Source: Micrasema longulum (lineage: Eukaryota > Arthropoda > Insecta > Trichoptera > Brachycentridae). From it: DNA of 64,000 bases. The stretch spans positions 186,001 to 250,000 of the forward strand of contig JAGVSM010002869.1 of the NCBI GenBank assembly GCA_022494885.1. The letters are read 5' to 3'. The translations under genes and the position numbers were made by a program. The notes below the pieces were generated by a model. That model ran no database searches. It was not told the DNA's origin and was given only the letters and a program-made list of their open reading frames with translations. Of the stretch, positions 13,101 through 22,324 are shown in pieces (position 1 is the first letter of the stretch; each line of letters begins with the position of its first letter).

Positions 13101-15148
13101 ACTATTTCGCCAAGATTTGTAAAAAAGAATTCGGTATCTTTCATTAATGTTTTAAAAAAAAATTATATATTCATTATTTGTTTTTATATTTGTTATAGTT
13201 GGATTGTCCCTGCACATCCCTCAGCATGTCTCCGAATGGAGAATTCCTAGCGACAACACATTCGGGGCAGTTGGGTGTTTACCTGTGGGCCAATAGGACT
13301 TTATATGCTCATGTCAACCTCAGGCCTTTAGATCCTGATAACCTGATCATTCCAACATTAGGTATGACTTGCAAATATATTTTATTCTTTCTCTCTCCCG
13401 GCGGATAGTCTAGATAGATAACAGTTCTGTGTGTGAAATACATCTAGAACACTGGACGGATGTTTTCGATTCGATGGCTACTCTTAGGTAAAAATCCATA
13501 AAATTAAAATCGAGCGGAGATAAGTTTAGTAGTTGGCGCGTTCACTTACCATGCTTAAGGTCCAGAGTTTGATTTCCTGGTAGGTGGGTTGTGAAATATT
13601 GTTTTGAAAGGTGATTCTACACTGCAATATTTCATTGTCCCTGGATTTGCACCTGAAGCGTAAGACTGATCACCTTACCATGTAATAAAATTGATCCGGA
13701 TACACTGCAATTGGAGTACTGATGTAGCCCAATATGCACTGCTGGGTGTGGATGGGGAAATTATAATGATTTATTTGTTAAATTTAAAAACAACTATAAG
13801 TACAAAAGTATATCCTTTGATATATGGGTTAGTTATAAAACATTTTGTTGGTACCTAACATTAATATGGATTTAGAATATTTAATAAGGAAATTTTAATG
13901 TGTTCGTGTCTGTCATTGAACTGTAAGTGTGCAAACATATGCAAAATTTATTTAAGATTTGAATGGACTGTACATTCTTGTTAGAACAATACATATTATA
14001 AATATATTTAATAACTCATGATGTATGAACAGATATTTTTAGTTTCTATGATATTTAAAAATTAAAAATGTACCTAATAAAAATTAAATCACTCAGTTTA
14101 CAAAGATATGAGCATACTCAAAATATTGAATCAGGTTGTAGTCCCATGGCTAGTGTCGCGTTATTCAATGTTTTTAAATATTTTTTAGAAACATGTTAGA
14201 AAATTTTCTTAAAAATAAAATTGTCATTTGTTTGAAGAATCACAAACTTGAGACCAAAATATATGTACATATTTCATGCTAATATTGTGTAATTAACATA
14301 TTTTTTTTTTAAATATGAATGTGAGTTTAAATTCATAATTGTGAAGCACCCTTGAGGTGATTTTTGTTAAAAATGGCGCAACAAAAATTAGCCAAATATG
14401 ATTATTTTGTATTGTTAGTATTTTTCAAATGCTTCTTACAGATCTCCCAACTTCAGCAGATGATGGACCACGAGAGACATTAGAAGAATTCGAGGCACTA
14501 AATTTGGGTGATGACACTGAGTTCAAGTCTCCGGAACAAATAAGTGACGATCTGATTACACTGTCAAATCTTCCCGCATCTCGATGGCAGAATCTTCTTA
14601 ATTTGGATATAGTCAAGCAAAGGAACAAACCTAAAGCTCCACCAAAAACACCTAAGGCTGCTCCATTCTTCCTACCAACAATATCCAACTTACAAGTTCA
14701 GTTTGACCTTTCTGATGCTAATAAAGATGATCAGAGTAAACTGCTCATTCCCCAATCATTCCTCAACCTCACAGCGTTTGGCAAATCATTGCAAAAATCT
14801 GCTGACACTTCTGATTTCACCGAATGTTTAGAAATTCTCAAAGGTTTCGGTCCATCAATGACAGACTTTGAAATCACAAACCTCTCTCCCGATAATGGTG
14901 GTTCATTGGACGTTTTAAAACAGTTCTTATTAATGCTCACAAACATGTTTGAAAGCAATCAAGATTTTGAGCTAGCACAGTCCTATCTTAGTTTGTTTTT
15001 AAAAACCCACAGTAAAATTATTGTGGAAACCTCGCAACTGTTAGAGGCCATCGATGACATTCAAAGTGCTCAGATTCAAGGTTGGAAGAAGTTGCAGAAT
15101 ATGCTCATGTACAATTTGTGTGTTGTTAAATCATTGAAAAATATGTAA
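2515..15148 (+). CDS. WDR36: WDR36 / U3 snoRNP protein UTP21, complete nine-exon gene
   Basis: WD-repeat scaffold of the nucleolar small-subunit processome (UTP-B), needed for 18S pre-rRNA processing. Exons: 2515-3165, 4308-4600, 5788-5957, 9228-9464, 10086-10268, 10828-11023, 12552-12630, 13199-13361, 14442-15148. Every junction is GT-AG and in phase; they sum to 2679 nt, 892 residues plus TAA, near the usual family length. Exons 1-8 encode the tandem WD40 propellers (KVLFGSDQGSLQLWN and APAIDVVAIGL in exon 1, SFRTDGHPIMVTGSTAGHMV in exon 2, WLVTTAMDCTVRTWDIPSG in exon 7). Exon 9 is the Utp21 C-terminal domain with its signature SRWQNLLNLDIVKQRNKPK followed by PKAAPFFLPT. The start at 2515 fits the conserved FLGCRALGYIS opening. 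A poly(A) signal AATAAA lies at 15163-15168. Introns carry repeats but no exon is broken. Confidence 0.95.
3166..4307. other. WDR36 intron 1, no recognised feature
   Basis: AT-rich intron. An open frame at 3903-4085 has no recognisable similarity and no splice context, so it is not called. Confidence 0.6.
4614..4860 (+). repeat. SINE family A copy with the longer 5' head, 3'-truncated
   Basis: It begins with the extra 5' segment (GAGTACAGTTCTGTGTAAAG, then GATGGCTGCTCTCGGGTAAA) also seen near 13.4 and 24.1 kb. The tRNA-like head follows at about 4755-4825 with B-box GTTCGATTCC. The family tail is missing. It lies in WDR36 intron 2. Confidence 0.7.
4985..5262 (+). mobile_element. LINE 3' end: C-terminal reverse transcriptase fragment
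   Basis: The open frame from 5000 (ending IKLSRCLLKYMFM) contains SFAQRNFSFVAPRVFNVLDE and ILSKGRDYCRGLL, typical of the extreme C-terminus of chordate/insect non-LTR reverse transcriptases. An inverted relative lies at 37410-37690. Most of the element is missing. It sits in WDR36 intron 2. Confidence 0.6.
5437..5580 (+). repeat. SINE family A, 3' tail only
   Basis: Contains CTAGACTGGTACCTGAAGCA and CAGTGCCCTATGCACCA, then GGTGATGATGAAT. The tRNA-like head is absent. In WDR36 intron 2. Confidence 0.7.
6361..7090 (+). repeat. SINE family B, split by a pogo-like MITE
   Basis: The tRNA-like left part (6361-6453; B-box GGTTCGAACCCC) and the right part (7034-7090; GTGAGTTATTTACAACTTGT) are contiguous in the paralogue at 21015-21160. 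The intervening 580 bp is a later insertion. Confidence 0.75.
6454..7033. mobile_element. Pogo-like (Tc1/mariner superfamily) non-autonomous element nested in SINE B
   Basis: The left terminal repeat (from 6456, GTAAAACTGCGATATAAC) matches the inverse of the right end (GTAGAACCGCGATATAAC, ending 7033). TA dinucleotides flank both sides (6452-6453, 7034-7035), and the paralogue at 21.09 kb carries a single TA at this point. Pogo/Tigger termini typically begin CAGTA; the right end seems to have lost two bases. The interior has a GC-rich block at 6696-6780 and a short GT-rich tract. Open frames inside look incidental. Confidence 0.75.
7083..7170. repeat. (TA)n microsatellite
   Basis: Mostly uninterrupted TA dinucleotides, with a few ATATAAAT variants. 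It lies immediately before an inverted L2 tail, whose own 3' end is normally a short AT-rich simple repeat. Confidence 0.9.
7172..7400 (-). mobile_element. L2-clade LINE 3' end with two copies of the internal unit
   Basis: The L2-type terminal hairpin GCGCC...GGGCGC lies at about 7189-7222, followed in element orientation by the AT-rich tail. Two reiterated cores (CTTGCAGCTACAGAGCGCAT on the plus strand) lie at 7247-7275 and 7345-7373. No coding part remains. In WDR36 intron 3. Confidence 0.7.
7715..8016 (+). repeat. SINE family A, degenerate but long copy
   Basis: All blocks are present but diverged: GAACACTGGATGAATGTTTT, a poor tRNA-like head, CCTGAACCATAAGACTGATC, and the tail GATGCAGTGTTCTATGTACC. 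In WDR36 intron 3. Confidence 0.6.
8017..9227. other. Rest of WDR36 intron 3, nothing recognised
   Basis: AT-rich. The open frame at 8851-9084 (minus) shows no family resemblance. The segment ends in the exon-4 acceptor. Confidence 0.55.
9597..9682. repeat. Imperfect inverted repeat (foldback)
   Basis: CTATCCAGTATCCGGCTA on the left pairs with the inverse of TAGGCTGGATACTGGATA on the right. A third partial copy lies between them. In WDR36 intron 4. Confidence 0.6.
9840..10020 (+). repeat. Second copy of the DDX18-intron repeat
   Basis: CTTATTTTATACCAAGATGT and GACAATATCGTCTTGTCCCA match the inverse of blocks at 1040-1262. The copy is shortened between the two blocks. It lies just upstream of WDR36 exon 5. 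Confidence 0.5.
11620..11840. repeat. Foldback element in WDR36 intron 6
   Basis: The left arm (from 11620; GGTGATACCGTGTGTGTTGG) is matched by its inverse in the right arm (to 11840), including CCATTGCAGGAGCCATCTTC. Between the arms part of the left arm is directly repeated (about 11677-11717 and 11718-11760). The right arm lacks eight bases (CGACGTTT region) present in the left. No protein is encoded. Confidence 0.8.
12985..13080 (+). repeat. SINE family A, 3' tail
   Basis: ATCAATGCAGTGTCCCACGC and GGCGCAGAAAGGGGAATGAT match the family end. In WDR36 intron 7. Confidence 0.65.
13415..13775 (+). repeat. SINE family A, longest copy in the window
   Basis: It has the 5' head (ACAGTTCTGTGTGTGAAATA, then GATGGCTACTCTTAGGTAAA), the tRNA-like block (about 13515-13585), the body (GCACCTGAAGCGTAAGACTG) and the end (TGGGTGTGGATGGGGAAATT). 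It shows that the 5' head and tRNA-like part belong to one element. In WDR36 intron 8. Confidence 0.75.
14128..14160 (+). repeat. SINE family B, short 5' fragment
   Basis: AGGTTGTAGTCCCATGGCTA corresponds to the start of the copies at 6.36 and 21.0 kb and then breaks off. Confidence 0.5.
14340..14400 (+). mobile_element. L2-clade LINE 3' tail fragment
   Basis: GAAGCACCCTTGAGGTGATT followed by AAAATGGCGCAACA is the L2 terminal hairpin with substitutions. It lies about 40 bp before WDR36 exon 9. Confidence 0.6.
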
Positions 15149-15162
15149 AGGTATGTTGATTG

Positions 15163-15168
15163 AATAAA
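15163..15168 (+). terminator. Poly(A) signal of WDR36
   Basis: AATAAA 15 bp after the TAA stop; another lies at about 15182. The following 320 bp separate this gene from the 3' end of NDC1, which reads from the other strand. Confidence 0.6.
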
Positions 15169-15469
15169 AAAAATCATTTTCAATAAATACAGTGACTTTT
15201 ACTTATCCATTGAGTAACAAAAACTTATATTACAACTAAATTAATTAATAATATTCAGACAAAACGGAAATATTATGTAAGTAACATAACAAACATGTAG
15301 TTTATATCACAAAATATGCAGATTCCTAAAATTATAAAAAAAGTTTCAATGTTCTCACACTGAAAAGATGAAATTTTCTAAATTAACAGTTATCACATAT
15401 CATTATTAAATGTTATATTAATAAAATTAAACAACATAAGTCTTTTAATCGGGTAGTGCGGATTTTGCG

Positions 15470-17176
15470 CTAACCCTCGCGCATGTTGATAAAAGGCTGG
15501 AGAGTTTGTAACGTTTCTGAATCCAGTGGAATATCTTTAATGAATACTCCAAATGTAACTGTGATCTTGTAAATACTTCTCTTGACTGCGGATTTCAACT
15601 CCGTTAACATTTGCATAACTATTATGTCTTGCCGTAAACTCTTCTTGTTGGCTATTCCGGACTTGGACAACTTGTCTAAAGTTTGCTTGAGGTGAAGGAG
15701 GGACGTGATGATCGGAGAAAGGTCATCCTGAACTACTCCGAATGTGTCTTCCTGTAGAGACGTGGCCACGAGTTGTGAAAGTCCTTGAGCAACTCTCGCC
15801 ACAACTTGTCCACGAAGAACGACCCATTTGAGCTTTAGTTCGGTCATTTCTCCGAAGAAATAGCTTATTCCTGGCTTTTTGCAGAGCTCGCATAGAAAGA
15901 TTTGGAATTCTTTATTTAAAACTGTCCAAATGGAATCTCCTTTATTTTCTGCATTTTTGTCGGACATGGGACTAACTGGAGGTGACAAGGCCAGATTTCG
16001 CAGTCTCGTACTCTTTATCATTTCGGGAGGTGTGTGAAGGCTTCTGGGCGGAGTTAAAGTTATCGGCAGATCAGACTTAACATCGCTAATTATACTGTTC
16101 AGTTCTCCGCAGTAGGAGTTGATTATGTGGAGACACTCGTTGGACAAGTTGGTCCAGTTAGTGGGGTGACCTCCAGGTTGGGACAGACTGAAGACGAGGT
16201 TCCGCCGAGCTCTGTCCTTGAAGGACATTTCCATGAGGTCCTGCGCCGCCAGTTTGGTCACTATCTCCGGCCCGTTGGAGAGGGCTTCATTCAAAGTTGT
16301 GGTGCTTTCTATCGATTCTATAGGGAAGTAATTTTGTTCTGTAAGGTAAACGTTGAACAACATTGTCATACTATACATTGTGGTCAGAAACAATGTTGAA
16401 AACATCCATGCGTAGAATATTATGGAAAGGTTTGCCATATAAAATAATTTATCTAGTGGCTCATCTTCGATAGCAATACTTAGAAGGGACGTCATCGCAT
16501 TTCTAAATACAGACCCTTTGCAATAGTATAAGAATGCGAATATTAAAATTGGCAGAAACGAGTCTCTCATGGCTTTCCTGAACAGAGACCCGAGGGAGGA
16601 TTTCACTTGGATGAATTTTCTTTGTTGAATAGGTGGAAAAGTAAGAAGTGGCGTGGTTAGAATGTGATCTTTAGAAAAGTAATACATTCCATTCCAAAAT
16701 CCGCTCAACAGTAAGAAAAGATTTCCTTCCACTAAGCACGGCTGATCGGAGATTTCACTATGCTTGATCAAACTGCTGTAATGTCCGCCTAACATAGACA
16801 GATACAGCCAGACAGTCAGTCCACCGGAGAGTGTATGTACACCGCACAGCGCCACATTTTGAATTGAAAATAAATGCAGGAAGAATGCGAAACGAGTTGT
16901 ATAAGTACGGTGCTGGATTATGTATTCTTTACCGCAAAACACTCCTTGTAAGAAGAGAATACTGGCCGATGGTATCAGGCGTAACCAAGTGTGTACACTT
17001 GTCAGTAAAAATAACGTCTGTTTGATCCACAATATTGGATGAACTATATCGACGTTTAAAACACAAATGTATATGCACAAAAAGAAAAACTGCATTAAAA
17101 CACTCCATAACACAGCTCGAGAAAGTCTCCACAAGAATATTTCTTTAGTGGAAATAGAGTGTTGGACATTTGCCAT
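15470..17176 (-). CDS. NDC1: Nucleoporin NDC1, intronless
   Basis: Transmembrane nucleoporin that anchors the nuclear pore complex in the pore membrane and helps assemble new pores. One uninterrupted frame of 568 residues, close to insect NDC1 length, from ATG 17176 to TAG 15472-15470. Hydrophobic segments at about residues 21-43, 55-80, 95-130, 150-166, 206-220 and 246-278 match the six-span N-terminal half. The family motif LSQPGGHPTNW lies at about 331-341, followed by NECLHIINSY. The C-terminal half is soluble and helical and keeps EDTFGVVQDDLSPIITSLL and SIYKITVTFG. It is convergent with WDR36, with 321 bp between stops. A GGCGGGAA, like half of an E2F site, lies at 17211-17218, 35 bp upstream of the ATG. 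Lack of introns beside a nine-exon neighbour suggests intron loss or an old retrocopy, but the reading frame is intact. Confidence 0.93.
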   Translation of the reverse strand: MANVQHSISTKEIFLWRLSRAVLWSVLMQFFFLCIYICVLNVDIVHPILWIKQTLFLLTSVHTWLRLIPSASILFLQGVFCGKEYIIQHRTYTTRFAFFLHLFSIQNVALCGVHTLSGGLTVWLYLSMLGGHYSSLIKHSEISDQPCLVEGNLFLLLSGFWNGMYYFSKDHILTTPLLTFPPIQQRKFIQVKSSLGSLFRKAMRDSFLPILIFAFLYYCKGSVFRNAMTSLLSIAIEDEPLDKLFYMANLSIIFYAWMFSTLFLTTMYSMTMLFNVYLTEQNYFPIESIESTTTLNEALSNGPEIVTKLAAQDLMEMSFKDRARRNLVFSLSQPGGHPTNWTNLSNECLHIINSYCGELNSIISDVKSDLPITLTPPRSLHTPPEMIKSTRLRNLALSPPVSPMSDKNAENKGDSIWTVLNKEFQIFLCELCKKPGISYFFGEMTELKLKWVVLRGQVVARVAQGLSQLVATSLQEDTFGVVQDDLSPIITSLLHLKQTLDKLSKSGIANKKSLRQDIIVMQMLTELKSAVKRSIYKITVTFGVFIKDIPLDSETLQTLQPFINMREG

Positions 17177-18390
17177 TTTTAGGTTATACTATTTTAAACG
17201 ATTCACAGCTGGCGGGAATAAAGTTTTTGAGCGGTCCTTGTTTAATCTACGAACATTTTCACACTAGTTTTATAAAAACCGATGACCGCAAATAAGTAAA
17301 TATTGTATTTGAAGATTTTGGATGGTAAATAAAACCCTACATTGAACGAGACGGGATCTTGAAAATGACTTTTAAAATTTAACGGCCAATAGATGATACG
17401 GTTCGGTTTTCTATTTCACTTTCTGTAAATTTTCAAGCAATTATAGTCTTTATTGGTGAGATAAATATACGTTTTTGTGACACATATTAGAAAATCTACT
17501 ACTTCATTTTTATTTTACGATAGGTAGGTATTAAATACTTTGCTTTTTATATTTTTGGGTAGACCGGGGCAATAAAATGATAGAGGCATGGTTAAAAGAT
17601 AATAATTTGATTCGTAATTTCTTTTAATTGAAATCGCTGACGAATGAACGAAGATATTCATTTTTGATCATTTCTCAGACAGATTTTATCTCGGTTTAAA
17701 TATATTATTTTTTTCATAGTAGATAATTTTTTTTTTCAACCAACAAGTTAGTATCTTCATTGTTCTCAATATATTTGGATTTATTTGACTGATCAACCTA
17801 GCAGAATGCCTAAAATTTTTACCAGGCACGAAGGTTTTTGGCTCGATAGGAATCGGTGGAATCACTAGGAAGTGAGAATTCAATAAAATAAAATGTGATT
17901 TTTCACAAACATAGGCGTTCTGTACTGTATGATTTTTTTTACGACACCTCTTGTGTCGTAAAAAAAACATCCACACGGTTGTTACTTATTAATTGCATCA
18001 CACTTTGTGCGAACTGCTTTTTGCACTTTTACAAATGCATAAATGTTGGAACTTAAACTACATAGTGCACTGTTTATACTCTTTGTTTTACATGACATAC
18101 TTTTTTATTTTCCACATGAGCACCTCACTGGGTACAATTGGTTTTAAGGCATACATTTACCTTATGTTCTTAGTTATAATAGTTATTATCCAAATAATAA
18201 TAATAGTTCATCATCCTTTAATATGTATGACATAATTTACTTTTATTTAAGTCAATATGAGCAAGTATTATCTTCTCATAAAACATCTATTATTTTTGAT
18301 TAATTAGGTTTTTATATGTATGCATCTTTTGATTTACATTTTGTTTTTAAGTACAATTTTTGACCAACTATTCTTTTGACCTGCCTGTTT
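17177..18390. other. Spacer upstream of NDC1, with one small hairpin
   Basis: It should hold the NDC1 promoter near 17180-17300. Open frames at 17686-17976 and 17993-18235 show no recognisable family. A perfect hairpin lies at 17933-17967. Otherwise nothing was identified. Confidence 0.5.
17933..17967. repeat. Perfect 15-bp-stem hairpin
   Basis: TTTTTTTTACGACAC, loop CTCTT, then GTGTCGTAAAAAAAA. On either strand it resembles a hairpin followed by a T-run. No gene adjoins it. Confidence 0.85.
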
Positions 18391-18391
18391 T

Positions 18392-18480
18392 TTGGTTGGC
18401 TGAAAGATATTGCTTTTAGCAATTAGTCCGCCTAAGTACTTATTCTTTGTACTTGAAGATTTAAATAAAATGGTAATAAT
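18392..18480 (+). mobile_element. LINE 3' tail (jockey/R1-like) with TAAA end
   Basis: TTGGTTGGCTGAAAGATATT, the small hairpin TTGCTTTTAGCAA, TAGTCCGCCTAAGTA and TTTAAATAAAATGG resemble the tails at 57.53 and 63.33 kb. Confidence 0.5.
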
Positions 18481-18719
18481 ATAAGCACAAAACATAAGTC
18501 ATAAGTACTGTGTAGATATTGAGCCAAGAAACAAGAATTATATTGTTATTCTAATGGCTGTACTAGATGGTGCAATAAATAATGCAAGAAGTCATAGCAA
18601 TTTTTTGTATGCCCAGTATATCATTTTCAGCATTATTAATCTTGGAAAATTTCACAATTGAATGAAATTGTAAAAAAAATAGTTACAGTAGAGATGGAGC
18701 AATTTATAATAGTTACAGT

Positions 18720-18872
18720 AGGCGGCCTCCGTGGTGTAGTGGTCAAGACGCTTGACTCACGCACGGAAGGTTCCGGGTTCGATTCCCGGTGAGAACACAA
18801 AAATTTGATTTTTCTCAAGCCTGGTTGTTCTGTAATTGGGCCTCCTGGCCTGTTGTGGTGCAAACAAATGAA
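18720..18872 (+). repeat. SINE family C (tRNA-derived)
   Basis: A-box region GTGGTGTAGTGGTCAAGACG and B-box GGTTCGATTCCC, then a 3' part CTCAAGCCTGGTTGTTCTGT and GGCCTGTTGTGGTGCAAA. A near-identical copy lies at 63560-63730. Confidence 0.8.
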
Positions 18873-18964
18873 ATGAAATAATATTACTTGATGTACATTT
18901 TTTATAACTTAGGCAAAAAGATTGAAAAAAATAAAATATTTAGTATATTTAATTGAATACTTTC

Positions 18965-19035
18965 AACCTCTTAGTGTTTGGCGTGTTGGTACATAGGATC
19001 TCGGGTTTGATTCCCGACTTCAAAAACGAAATATT
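18965..19035 (+). repeat. tRNA-like SINE head fragment
   Basis: GTGTTTGGCGTGTTGGTACA and GGGTTTGATTCCCGA resemble the family A head. The body is missing. Confidence 0.45.
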
Positions 19036-19378
19036 TATCTCTCTCTCCGATGGCTCTACAGCCCATATCGAGCTTTGGCCTCCTGCAACTTTCGCCTCCA
19101 ACTCTGTCGGTCCTTAGCCGCCGTTTTCCAATTTGCCACCTGGAGAAACTGCGCTGCATCCTTTCTCACTTCATTAAATATTTATAAGTGGTTAAAATCA
19201 CCATCTCTTAGACACTTACATAAGGTAAGATTAATCATTATCTTTTCACAATAAATTATCAAGCAAAGCTGCAATCAATGTTTAAAAGTACCATTCTCAT
19301 GTAGTGTGCTCAGTGTGCAGTAGGGATGAGAAACAAGATATTTTATATTTATGTTTTTTTATATTCCATATTAATTTT

Positions 19379-19940
19379 AAGTGGCCACTTTACACACTGT
19401 GTAACATTCACCATTCTGCCCATATTCGAACATCGATATTCCTTTAATTATTTCATCTGTTGATATTTGTGAAGTTAAAGCCAATAACAGGTCACAAGCC
19501 CTGTAGATGCCTAGACTTCTATATTTCCTTCTCTTAAGTGTTCTTTAATATGTTAATACAAACAGCTCCCCAGGGAGTTGAATCCAGTCCTTGTCCGCAA
19601 AAATTTGGACAAATTCAAAATATTGTTGATAAATCCACCTGGTCCATGAAGAAGCATAGAAATTGAAAAAATAAGATTTTCAGGCGTTGCCTAGTATGTA
19701 GGTGAAATAATTCAATTAAATTAATCTCACCCGCATAAATAAAGGTTTCAGCTCTTTAACTTCACAAACATCAACAAATGAAAGAATTAAAGGAATATCG
19801 ATGTTCAAATATGGGCAGATTGGTGAATGTTACACAGTGTGTAAAGTGGCCACTTAAACCAGCCAATGACAAGTCATAAGCCCTGTAGATGCCTAGATTT
19901 CTATATTTCCTTCTCTCAAGTGTTCTTTATCTCTGTTGTA
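19379..19940. repeat. Foldback element, family D, with about 100-bp inverted arms
   Basis: The left arm 19379-19481 (AGTGGCCACTTTACACACTG to GTTAAAG) is matched by its inverse at about 19753-19858. A block starting CAAGCCCTGTAGATGCCTAG occurs in direct orientation after the left arm and again after the right arm. The middle (about 280 bp) resembles the inside of the copy at 35.2 kb. It has no coding capacity. Confidence 0.75.
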
Positions 19941-20780
19941 ATATGTTAATTCTTCATTTACGTTTAAATCAAGATTGAAATGTCACTATCTAAATGTTCG
20001 AGTTGTTCCTTTCCCCTTCTTCTTTCCTTCCCATCCCCTCTCCACTCTTCATAGTTTAGTGTAGATTTATAATATAGTATGTAATCATTAAAAAGTAAAA
20101 CAAAATTAAGATCGGATATGTTTTATTGGCATAAATAAAACATGCAAGGCATGCACGTGAAACCCCCTATTTTATTAGAAAAATGGTATGATATATTTTT
20201 AAACATAATATCACACACATTCCTTGTAAGACAAAAAAAACAAAGTTTCGCAGAACAGTATTTTTATTCAAAATAATATTAAAATAAAAAAATGTTTTAT
20301 ACAAAAAGAATATAAGTGCAAACGGAGAGGTAAGCCCAGCTGAAGAACGCCAACAGGTATTTCTTATACTTTTTTATATTTAAAAAACATTCCCATTACA
20401 GCAATATTTCTAAGTAAACAAGCATTCTCATCTCTATTATAACAAGTGGATTAATGAAAATATTTTCGAGTAGGTATGTTGCAAATTGAGCACTGTTTTT
20501 TTCAAATATTGATGTCTATTCAAGAAAAAAAGACAATCCCAATTTGTATAATGGTGTTTAAATTTTGATAGACTGTATAGTTGATAAAACACTTAGAGTT
20601 ATGGTCGATAGATGCAGATTTCAAATACCTATCGGCATTCATTAGCTGGCTTGCCTCTCACCCGGAGTTTTACTTAAATATGCTTATGTACTAAATAATA
20701 AAAAAACAATTATGTATCCATTTGCAGTAATAATTTAAACCTACAAATATTAAACCACAAAAATTAAATACACTAGACCA
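19941..20780. other. AT-rich spacer, nothing recognised
   Basis: No convincing frame, hairpin or repeat boundary was found. Confidence 0.5.
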
Positions 20781-20787
20781 CTACACC

Positions 20788-21012
20788 AGTCGGCCTCGTG
20801 GTGTAGTGGTCAGCACGTTTGCTTACCATGCAAGAGGTCTCAGGTTCGATTCCCGACATGGTTGACATGAAATCTTTATTTAAAAAGGTGTTTTTACACT
20901 AGAATATTTCATAGTCCCTGAACTGGCACCTGAACCGTAAGACTGATTGTCTTACCCCCACGTAACAAAAAAATAATCAATAAACACTGCGATTTGTGTA
21001 CCAATGCAGTGT
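20788..21012 (+). repeat. SINE family A, 3' end cut by SINE B
   Basis: The head GTGGTGTAGTGGTCAGCACG and B-box GGTTCGATTCCC closely match the copy at 332. The body runs to ACCAATGCAGTG and stops at the start of the SINE B copy. Confidence 0.8.
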
Positions 21013-21160
21013 ATATTGACAACTTTTGGACTCACGGCTCAAAGGTCCGTGGTTCGAATCCCACTCTACCCCAACTTGATTCTCATTTTCTAATAGTGAG
21101 TTATTTACAACTCGTTGAAAGTTGAAAATGGTCCTCAAAATGAACTATTTGGGTATATAA
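21013..21160 (+). repeat. SINE family B, uninterrupted copy
   Basis: It reads GGACTCACGGCTCAAAGGTC, GGTTCGAATCCCACTC, then CATTTTCTAATAGTGAGTTA without a break. It thereby shows the empty target of the MITE found in the 6.4-kb copy. It continues into GGTCCTCAAAATGAACTATT. Confidence 0.75.
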
Positions 21161-21660
21161 TAAGAATGCAATTTTTTCTTTTATTAAAAAAATAAAAATA
21201 CAGACAAAATGGGTTTTGGTCTTATTTGCTATTTCCATTAGCGAATGGTAATAAAACAAATTAAATACAATGTTTTCCAGGCATGATAATACAAAGGGAA
21301 GAATTATGAAATCAATAGAATTGAAAATAAACCTCGGCACAGCAGGGCAAGAAAAAGTTTTATTTATTCATTATTTATTCATATTCATATTATTAGTGAC
21401 CTACTATTATGGAAAATAGCAAATAAGATGTGATTAAGAGGCTACTCGAACATTGGATGACTAAAATGTATATTCTAAATCTATTCTTTCTATAAGAAAT
21501 AAATAAATCAAACTAAATTAAAAACGTAAACTGTACGGTTCCTCGGCTGATATATTTTCAATTCAATTAAATAATATGTATTCTGGTGAAGTATTAAATA
21601 AATAATAATACTATGGGATTTACGAGACAACTCGATATCACCTCATATCCAGAATTACAC
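21161..21660. other. AT-rich spacer downstream of the candidate terminal exon
   Basis: The frame at 21101-21340 (minus) overlaps the SINE and shows no family. Nothing else was recognised. Confidence 0.45.
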
Positions 21661-21663
21661 ATT

Positions 21664-21669
21664 TTTATT
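21664..21669 (-). terminator. Poly(A) signal for the candidate minus-strand gene
   Basis: AATAAA on the minus strand about 140 nt beyond the TAA of the candidate last exon. This is a normal 3'UTR length, but the motif is common in AT-rich DNA. Confidence 0.35.
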
Positions 21670-21808
21670 AAAAACTAAAACATTTATATGTAAAATATGC
21701 TAGAGTTACTGCTGAATGACGCATTGTATGCACCACACAAACCTCTCTAGAACCGAATTTGTCGCCTTATTTCAAACAAATTCGGATCTACAGGGTAGAT
21801 GTAGAACA

Positions 21809-21891
21809 TTAACTGACAGGATTAGAAGTCCTGTGAAATTCCATTCTCCGGGATACATTTCTGGCGAATTCCAGCATCAGGTGGATCTTAT
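21809..21891 (-). CDS. Candidate terminal exon of an unrecognised gene
   Basis: The acceptor TTATTTATTACAG precedes an 83-nt frame that is open only if one base is carried in. It encodes KIHLMLEFARNVSRRMEF then HRTSNPVS and TAA. Composition is balanced and unlike the surrounding AT-rich DNA. A poly(A) signal follows at 21669-21664. I do not recognise the protein. Linkage to the candidate exons at 22.9 and 55.8 kb is inferred from strand. The upstream exon ends in phase 0, so at least one further exon between 21.9 and 22.86 kb would be needed. It may instead be a chance frame. Confidence 0.35.
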
Positions 21892-22324
21892 CTGTAATAA
21901 ATAACATTATTCAATTAATAAGATACATATTATAAAAAAATTACAGACATAATAGGGCAGAGGAATATTATGAATGTATTTTTTTGTTCTTGAAAGAGTT
22001 TTATAAAAAAATAATGGAAAGGTGTGTTATAGAGAAACAAGACATTGTTGGCAAGTTACATCAAACGCGAGTTAAGGATATATTTGCTTAAGGAACATGT
22101 CATTCTAAAGTCTTAATATTTTTAGTATAATAAACCAGTGTAGTTTTTGTAGCGTCCTACAGAAAATACAGAGTTAACACAAGTAATGGGATGTGGACAG
22201 ACTAAACTTTAAAAAAACAATATTTGAAACAAAACAAAATTTTAGCGAATTATAAAAATGTTGTTAAATTGCAAAAAAATATTTGCATTCTAGTATTTAG
22301 TAACAAACTTAATATGTTGTTATT

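Noticed and set aside
14425..14958. Minus-strand frames over WDR36 exon 9
   Set aside because: Shadows of the well-supported plus-strand exon.
16127..17267. Plus-strand frames over NDC1
   Set aside because: Shadows of the 568-codon minus-strand gene.
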